10,098 bases of DNA from NCBI GenBank assembly GCA_024409025.1, contig JAKSUM010000020.1, forward strand, positions 1-10,098, written 5' to 3'. Both the position numbers and the translations under genes were made by a program. Numbering within the stretch: the first letter of the stretch is position 1; every line of letters begins with the position of its first letter. The notes under the pieces were generated by a model. That model saw nothing but the letters and a program-made list of their open reading frames with translations, ran no database searches and had not been told where the DNA came from. Of this stretch, positions 1-6,192 are shown piece by piece. This DNA comes from a bacterium. Its GTDB lineage: Bacteria > Vulcanimicrobiota > CADAWZ01.

Positions 1-55
1 TTAAACACATTTGCACATATTTGTCAATCAATATAATTACTTAACAATTTCTCCT
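1..55 (-). mobile_element. End of an outward-facing IS607-like element (partial)
   Basis: Read on the minus strand, this begins AGGAGAAATTGTTAAGTAAT and continues to the window edge. It matches 49 of 55 bases with the plus strand at 9977-10031, where the same sequence leads into a probable IS607-type transposase start. The six differences are all transitions, so these are two diverged copies and not one sequence duplicated by assembly. The match stops abruptly at AGGAG, 12 bp after the grpE stop codon, which marks the element boundary. By analogy with the right copy, the transposase start should lie about 20-25 bp beyond base 1. The repeat is seen directly; assignment to IS607 is inferred from the right-hand copy. 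Confidence 0.5.
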
Positions 56-67
56 GCAAAAATTCAA

Positions 68-628
68 TTAATTCTTTCTGTTTACTATGACCATGGAAGG
101 TCTTATTATCCTTCTGTGAAGCTTGTATCCTTTGAGAAGCTCCCTTATTACGGTTTCATCGTCAAGCTCCTCATTGTTTTCAATCTGTATTGCCTGATGC
201 ATCTGCGGATCGAATGGCTGGCCTACAGCTTCTATGGGCTTCAGGCCTTCCTTCTCGAGCATTGCCCTTGTCTGTTTGTTGACCATCTCAAGGCCTTCCT
301 TAAGCGCCTGATAATTTTCGCTTATTGCGGAAGCCTCTATTGCCCTGTCAAAATTATCTATGATTGGAAGGAATTCCGAGATAATCCTCTCTGCCGAATA
401 TTTTTTTGCTTCAGCTGCTTCTGCTTCCTTTCTCATGCGGAAGTTGTCGAAATCTGCGTACATCTTTTTGAGCTTTTCTTCAAGCTCTGCGATTCTTTCA
501 TCCTTTGCAGCTATTTCAGCTTTTAAGGCTTCTGTTTCCGCAGCCGTCTCGTCTGCCGCTTCAGGCTCTGCTGCTTCCTGGATTCCTGCGTCTTCAGCCG
601 TCTCCAGAACTTCGTCCTTCGGCTCCAT
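68..628 (-). CDS. grpE: GrpE, nucleotide exchange factor for DnaK
   Basis: GrpE drives ADP release from the DnaK chaperone in the cytoplasm and so resets the DnaK-DnaJ folding cycle. The 186-aa protein has the family layout. There is an acidic, Ala/Glu-rich disordered N-terminus (residues 1-33), then a long dimerising coiled coil (about 34-72, including KLKKMYADFDNFRMRKEAE). The C-terminal beta-rich head carries the GrpE signature from FDPQMHQA (139-146) to GYKLHRRIIRPSMVIV (167-182). The ATG at 628 is preceded by GGGAGG with 7-nt spacing. It is the first gene from a strong promoter at 672-700. No hrcA, dnaK or dnaJ lies in the window. Downstream, the gene runs into a mobile-element end after 12 bp, so any dnaK would have to lie beyond that element. 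Identification is secure. Confidence 0.97.
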   Translation of the reverse strand: MEPKDEVLETAEDAGIQEAAEPEAADETAAETEALKAEIAAKDERIAELEEKLKKMYADFDNFRMRKEAEAAEAKKYSAERIISEFLPIIDNFDRAIEASAISENYQALKEGLEMVNKQTRAMLEKEGLKPIEAVGQPFDPQMHQAIQIENNEELDDETVIRELLKGYKLHRRIIRPSMVIVNRKN

Positions 629-671
629 ATTTTTTCCTCCCTGCGATTGTATTATCTTTAACTTCGTTCAT

Positions 672-700
672 ATTATATAAGTTTAGTCTGATATTGTCAA
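672..700 (-). promoter_or_regulatory. Sigma70 promoter for grpE
   Basis: On the minus strand, TTGACA (695-700) and TATAAT (672-677) are separated by exactly 17 bp, a full match to the vegetative sigma70 consensus at both hexamers. Transcription would start near 665, giving a leader of about 35-40 nt before the grpE ATG at 628. No CIRCE operator (TTAGCACTC-N9-GAGTGCTAA) is visible in 629-760, so HrcA control is not supported. Confidence 0.85.
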
Positions 701-841
701 GTCTTTTTATATTTATTTTTAAACTTTTCTAAAATAAACAATGAAGATACATTATTAATGGCATGAATATGGAGGAATAAGGCTTCTGTTGGAAAAAAGA
801 GAAGGTTGCCTCAAATTATAAATGAAAGGAACATTTTATAT

Positions 842-1795
842 ATGAATTATACTATAGGCGTAGATCTCGGAGGAAGCCATGTCGCATGCGGATGCGTCAG
901 TATTGACGGAGAGATTACGGGATATTCCGAAAGGCCTGTTGACAGGACCGCATCCCCTGAAAAGATAATATCCGAGGACGTATGCGGAGTAATCAGAGAC
1001 TGTCTTGAAAAGAATGCCGCAGTAAGGGACGGCATAAAGGGAATCGGCATAGGGATCCCCGGAAGGACGGACAGCAAAAACGGCATATGCGTCTTTGCCC
1101 CTAATCTCGGATGGAGGGATGTCAATGTCTCAGAGCCCGTCAGCAGGGAGTTCGGGCTTCCGGTCTTCATTCTTAATGACGCAAGGGCTATGGCTGTCGG
1201 CGAGAAGCACTTCGGTAACGGCAAGGGATGCGATAATTTTGTCTGCATAGCCGTTGGAACAGGAGTCGGAGGCGGAATCGTTGCCGGCGGAAGGCTTCTG
1301 CTCGGCGCAAATGAGGCTGCGGGGGAAATCGGCCATATAACGGTCGAGCCTGAAGGCCCCGTATGCGGATGCGGAAATCATGGATGCGCCGAGGCTCTCG
1401 CTTCAAGGCTTGGAATCGTCAAGAGGGCGGAGAATGCCATTGACGCAGGTGCCGAGACAATACTTGCAAGGGAAAATCTCTCTTCAAAGGATATTTATGA
1501 TGCGGCCGTAAAGGGCGACAGGCTTTCCCTTAAGATATGGGAGGATACGGGCATATATCTCGGCAGGGCTATTGCCAATATAGCAACGACAGTAAATCCC
1601 GAAAGAATTCTTTTCTCCGGAAGAGTCTCCAATGCATGGGAATTCTTCCTTCCTGCCCTCAAGAAGGAGCTTAAGGAAAGGGCAAGGATGGTTCCTGTCG
1701 AGAAAATGGAATTCATGAAGGCAAGATTTGAAGACAATGCCGGAATCGTCGGAAATGCCGGAAGGGCATTCGAATGCCTTGGACTGCTTAAATAA
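842..1795 (+). CDS. ROK-family sugar kinase, probable glucokinase
   Basis: It is predicted to phosphorylate glucose or a related hexose with ATP in the cytoplasm, feeding glycolysis. The 317-aa length is typical of stand-alone ROK kinases, and there is no N-terminal DNA-binding domain as in ROK repressors. Visible motifs are the phosphate-binding DLGGSH (8-13), the catalytic aspartate D113 in LNDAR, the second glycine-rich loop VGTGVGGG (138-145), and the ExGH motif GEIGH (161-165). The zinc centre CGCGNHGCAE has C175, C177 and C182 with H165. An in-frame TTG at 806 would add 12 residues, but its purine-rich stretch is too close. The ATG at 842 has AAAGGA 11 nt upstream and begins right at the conserved strand. 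The exact sugar (glucose, N-acetylmannosamine, fructose) cannot be read from the sequence. Single gene, ended by the hairpin at 1831-1863. Confidence 0.9.
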   Translation: MNYTIGVDLGGSHVACGCVSIDGEITGYSERPVDRTASPEKIISEDVCGVIRDCLEKNAAVRDGIKGIGIGIPGRTDSKNGICVFAPNLGWRDVNVSEPVSREFGLPVFILNDARAMAVGEKHFGNGKGCDNFVCIAVGTGVGGGIVAGGRLLLGANEAAGEIGHITVEPEGPVCGCGNHGCAEALASRLGIVKRAENAIDAGAETILARENLSSKDIYDAAVKGDRLSLKIWEDTGIYLGRAIANIATTVNPERILFSGRVSNAWEFFLPALKKELKERARMVPVEKMEFMKARFEDNAGIVGNAGRAFECLGLLK

Positions 1796-1830
1796 GGCGT
1801 AAAAAGCAGCTGGCAGGCAAGAAAAATTAT

Positions 1831-1863
1831 AAAAAAAGCCCCGCATAAAGCGGGGCTTTTTTT
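1831..1863. terminator. Bidirectional intrinsic terminator
   Basis: A perfect 14-bp inverted repeat (AAAAAAAGCCCCGC, then GCGGGGCTTTTTTT) has a 5-nt loop, ATAAA. The GC core is flanked by a seven-A run on one side and a seven-T run on the other, so it works as a Rho-independent terminator in both directions. It lies between the convergent ROK kinase (ends 1795) and the zinc-ribbon protein (ends 1887) and most likely serves both. Confidence 0.93.
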
Positions 1864-1886
1864 GTTCCCTGTTTTCAGGACGCAGC

Positions 1887-2990
1887 TTAGTCGCCGCCTC
1901 CGGTAATGCTGAAAAAGAGCCAGCAGAGTAGGATGAATCCGAGTACTACCAATGTTACCTTTAGCCAGTCTACGGGCTTTTCTCCCGCTACCTTTCCTGT
2001 CTGTCCGTTTACCATGAAATTGTATATCTTATCCTGGAATTTAAAGGATGACAGCCATATCGGGAGCAGCAGGTATTTATACTTCAGGTTGAAGTATTCC
2101 GTGTCGAAATGGCTTACCCGCGCATGATCGGCATGGTGAACCTGACGGATTCTTTCGCATATCTTGTCTTCAAGGACATCATGAATTCTCTTTTTGCCAT
2201 GGACATTCCATCCGTCCTTAAGACCTACAGTATATTTTTCCGCCACATATCCGGCTACATATTCAGGCTTATAGTGCTTGCAGTGCTCCGTGTCAAAAGG
2301 CTCGAGCTCCTTAAGCATGTTCTTGTTGTATCTGTTTGATGCGCATACGGGCAGATCGTCAAAGAATTTTCCATAATGCCCTGAGACCTTATGCCAGTCG
2401 GTTACTGTTCTTGTTGTATCGCCGTCTTTTACCTTTCTGTCAATTCCGTATTCGCCTCTGTACTGAGAGTATGTGTCGACATCGAATGTCCAGAATGGGA
2501 TGTATACTCCCTTGAAGCTGCTTGGCTTTGCCTTCTTCTTTGCCTGCTCCGGACAGAAAAAATCTCCTTTAAGCCACTTGCTGAAATTTTCTCCGGCCTT
2601 CTTGAAATCTATTACAAACGGGCATACACCGTCAGGAGCCATGCCTGTGCCTTTGCTTTTCTCCTCCATTACCTGATTGGAGCCGCAGTATGGGCATTCG
2701 TTTGCAAGCTGGTTTGAGTCATATACTGATTCTGCTCCGCAGGATTTGCATATGATTGACTTCTTTTCCGCTCCCCAGTCGCTGTTTTCAAGTGTTTCCG
2801 CCTTATCGAAGTCCTTTTCGTTTACCCTTGTCTGCTCTTCCTTTGTTACTGGGATTTGCTCTTCGTGTCCGCAATAAGGGCATGCGAGCGTGCCGTTGCC
2901 AGGATTGAAATCCATAACTCCGCCGCAGGAAGGGCATTTTTTGTCAGTTTCTTTTTTTGTTTCTTCCCGCTTGGGCTCGTTCTCTTCCAT
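1887..2990 (-). CDS. Tail-anchored protein with two TFIIB-type zinc ribbons (YdjG-like)
   Basis: This 367-aa protein has a charged N-terminus and two zinc ribbons (C19/C22/C37/C40 and C81/C84/C99/C102). A long soluble region follows (about 120-330, with conserved-looking VYIPFWTFDVDTYSQYRGEYG at 162-182). A single hydrophobic helix near the C-terminus (about 343-361) ends in a very short tail, so the bulk should be cytosolic and tethered to the membrane. This plan matches Bacillus subtilis YdjG, which with YdjH and YdjI forms a membrane complex that recruits the stress protein PspA. Such proteins are sometimes mislabelled as primosomal helicases because of the zinc ribbons; no helicase motif is present. 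It starts 19 bp after the SPFH gene stop, with AAGGAG at 3001-3006 as its ribosome site, so the two form an operon. Molecular function is inferred from context. Confidence 0.8.
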   Translation of the reverse strand: MEENEPKREETKKETDKKCPSCGGVMDFNPGNGTLACPYCGHEEQIPVTKEEQTRVNEKDFDKAETLENSDWGAEKKSIICKSCGAESVYDSNQLANECPYCGSNQVMEEKSKGTGMAPDGVCPFVIDFKKAGENFSKWLKGDFFCPEQAKKKAKPSSFKGVYIPFWTFDVDTYSQYRGEYGIDRKVKDGDTTRTVTDWHKVSGHYGKFFDDLPVCASNRYNKNMLKELEPFDTEHCKHYKPEYVAGYVAEKYTVGLKDGWNVHGKKRIHDVLEDKICERIRQVHHADHARVSHFDTEYFNLKYKYLLLPIWLSSFKFQDKIYNFMVNGQTGKVAGEKPVDWLKVTLVVLGFILLCWLFFSITGGGD

Positions 2991-3009
2991 TTAAGTTATG
3001 CTCCTTATA

Positions 3010-4377
3010 TTAGACAAAAGAATTGTTTCCGCATTCGGGACAGAATTTTGGGGCTTTTGATTTGTCCTCGGGCTCCCATCCGCAGTTTGGGCATTTGCAT
3101 GCGATGGCTGCAGGCTGGGGCTGTCCGCACTCGGCGCAGAATTTGCCTTTGTTGACGGCTCCGCAGGAGCATGTCCATTCTGCCTTTGGAGCAGGCTGGG
3201 GCTTTCCGCATTCTGCGCAGAACTTGCCTTTGTTTACGGCTCCGCAGGAGCATGTCCATTCTGCCTTTGGAGCAGGCTGGGGCTTTCCGCATTCGGCGCA
3301 GAATTTGCCTTTGTTTACGGCTCCGCAGGAGCATGTCCATCCCTGTGCCGCAGGCTGCTGTGTCTGCTGGGGCTGCTGGGGCTGCCTGTAGAAATCGTTG
3401 AGATTAAAGCTGCTGCCTCCTCCGGCCATGTTCATTGCCATGAATCCGTTAATTGCGCCGTTTGTGTTCTTTGCCGCATTTACCATTGCTTCTGCCTGAG
3501 CACTGGCAAGAGTTGCCCCTACCATGCTTGGATCCCTTAAGGCGGCGCGTTTCTGGAATTCCTTTATTGTCGCTTCGTCTTCTTCGGATGCCTTCATTGA
3601 GCTTACGCCGAAGGATACGATTTTGATTCCTCTGAGTTCATTCCATCTTTTTGAAAGGACTTCGTTGAGCGCGTCAGCAAGCTCCATTGTGTGTGCGGGT
3701 ATGGAGCTGTATCTTATGCCCATCTCTGAGATTTTCGCAAATGCCGGCTGAAGGGCTGTCATAAGCTCTGTTCTCATCTGTCCCGTGAGCTGTTCTATAG
3801 TGTATTCGCTCTCTACGTTTCCTGAGACGTTTTTATAGAAAAGGAGCGGGTCTTCAATTATTATGGAATATTCTCCATGGCAGCGGAGGGATACGTCTAT
3901 GTCAAGACCAGTGTTTCTGTCAAATACTCTGAAGGGTACAGGATTAGGGGTTCCGTACTTGTTTCCGGTGATTTCCTTCCTGTTGAAGAAATATACTCTC
4001 TGATCCTTTGCAGCTTCTCCGCCGAATGTGAATCTCTCCCACATTTTGCCGAATGTGGCTTTTACCTTGTCGCCTAAGCTGCCTGAATCAAAAAGACTGG
4101 GTTCGCTGGATCTGTCCCATACGAATTCACCGGGATCGCCTGAGTAATCTACGATCATGCCGTTTTCCACTATGATCATGAACTGACCTTCGTTTACGGC
4201 AATTACGGAACCGTTGCTGATGATGTTGTCATCATTCTTGTTTCCGCCTCTTTTTACTTTTTTCTCTCCCTTGCTTACAAGCACGTTGTTCGGCATGGAT
4301 TCGCAGTAGAAATATTCCTTCCACTGATCGTTGAGAGTGCCTCCTACGGCGCCCATGACTGCTTTAATTAAACCCAT
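3010..4377 (-). CDS. SPFH/stomatin-family protein with C-terminal zinc-ribbon repeats (YdjI-like)
   Basis: This 455-aa protein begins MGLIKAVMGAVGG, and residues 1-300 are an SPFH (stomatin/prohibitin-like) domain of the YdjI type, which is often annotated as 'virion core protein'. A Gly/Asn/Gln/Pro linker follows (about 325-346). Then come three 27-residue zinc ribbons starting WTCSCGAVNKGKFCAECG at residues 347, 374 and 401, and a fourth, different ribbon (CKCPNC...FCPECG, 427-450). There is no clear transmembrane helix, so membrane association would be peripheral or through the neighbouring tail-anchored protein. An upstream in-frame start would add 19 residues, but the ATG at 4377 has AAGGAG at 4385-4390 with 7-nt spacing and starts the conserved region. 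SPFH proteins scaffold membrane microdomains; in Bacillus the YdjGHI set recruits PspA. No ydjH or pspA is in this window. Confidence 0.85.
   Translation of the reverse strand: MGLIKAVMGAVGGTLNDQWKEYFYCESMPNNVLVSKGEKKVKRGGNKNDDNIISNGSVIAVNEGQFMIIVENGMIVDYSGDPGEFVWDRSSEPSLFDSGSLGDKVKATFGKMWERFTFGGEAAKDQRVYFFNRKEITGNKYGTPNPVPFRVFDRNTGLDIDVSLRCHGEYSIIIEDPLLFYKNVSGNVESEYTIEQLTGQMRTELMTALQPAFAKISEMGIRYSSIPAHTMELADALNEVLSKRWNELRGIKIVSFGVSSMKASEEDEATIKEFQKRAALRDPSMVGATLASAQAEAMVNAAKNTNGAINGFMAMNMAGGGSSFNLNDFYRQPQQPQQTQQPAAQGWTCSCGAVNKGKFCAECGKPQPAPKAEWTCSCGAVNKGKFCAECGKPQPAPKAEWTCSCGAVNKGKFCAECGQPQPAAIACKCPNCGWEPEDKSKAPKFCPECGNNSFV
3111..3340 (-). repeat. Three tandem 81-bp repeats encoding zinc ribbons
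   Basis: Units start at 3111, 3192 and 3273, exactly 81 bp apart; the third lacks the linker part. Each encodes the 27-residue block WTCSCGAVNKGKFCAECG plus a Pro/Gln/Ala linker. Units differ from each other at only a few bases, so the array arose recently by in-frame duplication. The whole array stays in frame, so copy number can change without breaking the gene. Confidence 0.95.
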
Positions 4378-4430
4378 TGCATTTCTCCTTTCGATAAGTA
4401 AGACATAATGGCGTATTGTCGCTGTTTGTA

Positions 4431-4456
4431 GCAATAATATTTCAAAATATTACTGC
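4431..4456. promoter_or_regulatory. 26-bp palindrome upstream of the SPFH gene, possible operator
   Basis: The half-sites GCAATAATATTT and AAATATTACTGC are separated by CA and are complementary at 11 of 12 positions. It lies 54-79 bp upstream of the SPFH start codon. A weak minus-strand promoter, TTGCTA (4429-4434) - 18 bp - CATTAT (4405-4410), would have its -35 overlapping the palindrome, a fair place for a repressor or activator. No T-run follows on either side, so it does not look like a terminator. The regulator is unknown. Confidence 0.35.
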
Positions 4457-4573
4457 TTAAATCCTGCACTGATTCTTCTTTGTTTGCCCCTGCATGATTG
4501 ATATCCCCCATAATATTAACATTCCTGTAAAACTATCCGTCTTAAAGTTATCTTTTTTTTAACAAATCGTTAA

Positions 4574-4602
4574 TTGCCAAAAAATCCTTTAGCAATTATT
4601 AT
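4574..4602 (+). promoter_or_regulatory. Sigma70-like promoter for the glycine-zipper gene pair
   Basis: TTGCCA (4574-4579) and TATTAT (4597-4602) are spaced by 17 bp, each matching five of six consensus bases. Transcription would begin near 4609, about 34 nt before the ATG at 4643. This placement argues against translation starting at the TTG inside the -35 hexamer. Confidence 0.55.
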
Positions 4603-4642
4603 ATTATCAGAAAAAGAAACAAAAGCAGACGAGGACATAATA

Positions 4643-5719
4643 ATGAATATATCAGGAGAATATCGCCCTTCGCCTATGCAGCCGCAGCAGTCTAAGGCTG
4701 CCTCTTCAGACAGCTCCATAACAGGATCTATCAAGGATAATATCGGCGATTTAATAAATTCTGAAATTTATGGCGATAAAATCGACATCGATCTCTCCCA
4801 CGAGTCCTACAAAGACATATCAATGAAGGATGCCGCAAAGACTTTAGGCTACTTCACCCAGAAGATGGAAAGCGAAGGCTTCCCATGGGAGCTTTATAAG
4901 CCGGAAGATACAGGTATAAAGCATAAAAAACAGATAAGTGAGATGGAGGCCCTGAACAGGCTTAAAAAAGGCGAGGAAGTCATCTTCCAGCCGATGAGAA
5001 GCCTCAATCTCTCGCTCGATTCCGATAACCTCTCGGCAATATCCTCTATCGGAGGGGAATCCATGCAGCCTATAGGAGATGTTGCAGGAAAAGCTGAGGC
5101 GGCGAATGTTTCAGGAAAGATGGGAATAGATGTTAAAAATGGCGAGCCCATCACAATAAAGAGCTTTGGCGAGATGAAGCTTCTCAGCGAGCTCTATAAT
5201 CCGGACATAAAGCCTGCAGAGGATGACAGCGTCGGACAGGCGGCAAATGCCCTTTCATTCTTCACGAAGACTACTCAGGGTTCCAGCAGGCCTTGGAGAT
5301 TCATAAGCGCTGAAAATTCAAACAGCGTGATTAGGACCATCAAGAATGTTATCACCAAGGCTGTTCCAGGCGCTATAGCCGGAGCAGTTGCCGGTCTTAT
5401 GATTGGAGGGCCTATAGGACTTGTTGCCGGAGCAACAGGAATAGTAACGACATCTCTTATTTATGGAGCAGGAGCCGGAACCGCCATTACTGCCGCCAAC
5501 GCAATCAAGAAGTCTGCAAAAGGGCAGGAAATGAGCTCTTATAAGGCTCTTGAAAATGTCATAAATGGCAAGCCTGTCATTCTTCAGGAGCAGAAGGCCA
5601 AGAGCATAAGCCTTCCTATTGTCGGCAATCTCACATGGTACACGGATTCCGGCAAGGGCTCGGTCGTTACAGGACTTGAAGAGCTTGAACGTTTCACGAC
5701 GATGCAGAAACAGGAATAG
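4643..5719 (+). CDS. Hypothetical protein with duplicated domain and glycine-zipper segment
   Basis: I do not recognise this 358-aa protein. It has a polar Ser/Pro/Gln-rich start (1-28) without a signal peptide. Two similar regions follow: DAAKTLGYFTQ...FPWELYKPED (63-89) resembles QAANALSFFTK...RPWRFISAEN (199-225), and EALNRLKKGEEVIFQ...LNLSL (102-125) resembles KALENVINGKPVILQ...KSISL (301-324). In the second copy the halves are separated by a hydrophobic Gly/Ala-rich stretch (about 239-288: GAIAGAVAGLMIGGPIGLVAG and onward), which has the GxxxG spacing of glycine zippers and could insert into a membrane. The chosen ATG has GAGG 8 nt upstream; an in-frame TTG at 4574 falls in the promoter. 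The 97-aa gene lies 27 bp downstream and both end before one terminator. A membrane-active or secreted role is a guess. Confidence 0.75.
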   Translation: MNISGEYRPSPMQPQQSKAASSDSSITGSIKDNIGDLINSEIYGDKIDIDLSHESYKDISMKDAAKTLGYFTQKMESEGFPWELYKPEDTGIKHKKQISEMEALNRLKKGEEVIFQPMRSLNLSLDSDNLSAISSIGGESMQPIGDVAGKAEAANVSGKMGIDVKNGEPITIKSFGEMKLLSELYNPDIKPAEDDSVGQAANALSFFTKTTQGSSRPWRFISAENSNSVIRTIKNVITKAVPGAIAGAVAGLMIGGPIGLVAGATGIVTTSLIYGAGAGTAITAANAIKKSAKGQEMSSYKALENVINGKPVILQEQKAKSISLPIVGNLTWYTDSGKGSVVTGLEELERFTTMQKQE

Positions 5720-5746
5720 CCAGGCATCCGGTTTTGGAGGTAGAGA

Positions 5747-6040
5747 ATGGATTCTATAAATGCCTTAAATCATTTTTCATATATAGCCCCGCAGAGAGGG
5801 GCGGCCGCATCGCATGCGGCAAAAACAGAGGCTCCTTCACAGCCCGCAGCATCTTCTGACGGCTTTGAACGGGGAGCATCAATGGATTCTGTTATGAGCC
5901 AGACTGATGCCCTGAAGTTCCTTTCTTCTTCGGAAAAGGCTCATGGGATAAGCGATCCCGCCGTAAGGCAGTCTTCTTCCGGCTTTGGATTCGAGCTTAA
6001 CGGGATCTCCAGCGCGTCTTTCTTCTATCTTGGGATATAG
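5747..6040 (+). CDS. Small Ser/Ala-rich hypothetical protein
   Basis: This 97-aa protein is not recognised. It starts MDSINALNHFSYIAPQ, then has a low-complexity Ala/Ser/Pro region (18-46), a short likely helix (about 49-64, SVMSQTDALKFLSSSEKA) and a hydrophobic aromatic C-terminus ending SASFFYLGI. There are no cysteines, no signal peptide and no membrane helix. Its beginning recalls the upstream protein: both open with a short ordered segment, a Pro-Gln pair and a Ser/Ala stretch containing AASSD. The ATG has an excellent GGAGG 6 nt upstream. It follows the glycine-zipper gene by 27 bp and precedes a terminator at 6072, so the two are a closed transcription unit and may act together. Confidence 0.65.
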   Translation: MDSINALNHFSYIAPQRGAAASHAAKTEAPSQPAASSDGFERGASMDSVMSQTDALKFLSSSEKAHGISDPAVRQSSSGFGFELNGISSASFFYLGI

Positions 6041-6071
6041 CGCTGGCATTGGTAGGAAAAATAATTAATAT

Positions 6072-6111
6072 GCCGGGATATGGGCTTCTGTCCATGCCCG
6101 GCTGTTTTTTT
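6072..6111 (+). terminator. Intrinsic terminator after the 97-aa gene
   Basis: GCCGGG (6072-6077) pairs with CCCGGC (6097-6102). The stem continues, after a small internal bulge, with ATGG (6080-6083) against CCAT (6092-6095). The T-run TGTTTTTTT follows at 6103-6111. It separates the glycine-zipper pair from the radical SAM gene. The AT-rich 80 bp after it contain no promoter I would commit to. Confidence 0.85.
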
Positions 6112-6192
6112 CCGTGAAGGAAGAAGACCGTTAATTATAGAAATTTATAAAGCTTTATTTTTAATATTTTTTAAATCCGGGGTGAGCTTATT

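Noticed and set aside
11..526. Plus-strand 171-codon reading frame across grpE
   Set aside because: It is the antisense shadow of grpE, has no ribosome site, and its translation is a Cys/Phe-rich sequence with no family features.
629..760. CIRCE heat-shock operator upstream of grpE
   Set aside because: No TTAGCACTC/GAGTGCTAA half-sites or close variants were found on either strand.
789..821. Possible 10-codon leader peptide (TTG start, GGAGG at 771-775) before the ROK gene
   Set aside because: Spacing of 13 nt is too long, the start is a TTG, and no attenuator hairpin or codon run supports it.
806..841. Upstream TTG start giving the ROK kinase 12 more residues
   Set aside because: The only purine-rich stretch directly abuts the TTG, while the ATG at 842 has AAAGGA at proper distance and starts at the conserved first strand of the kinase.
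3111..3340. Regular 81-bp repeats as a possible CRISPR array
   Set aside because: The units are head-to-tail coding repeats without spacers and encode one protein in frame.
3023..3401. Plus-strand reading frames of 122 and 76 codons opposite the zinc-ribbon repeats
   Set aside because: They are mirror frames of the 81-bp repeats; the minus-strand frame encodes clear CxC/CxxC zinc ribbons and has the ribosome site.
4574..4642. TTG start extending the glycine-zipper protein by 23 residues
   Set aside because: The TTG lies within a probable -35 hexamer and has no ribosome site; the ATG at 4643 has GAGG 8 nt upstream.
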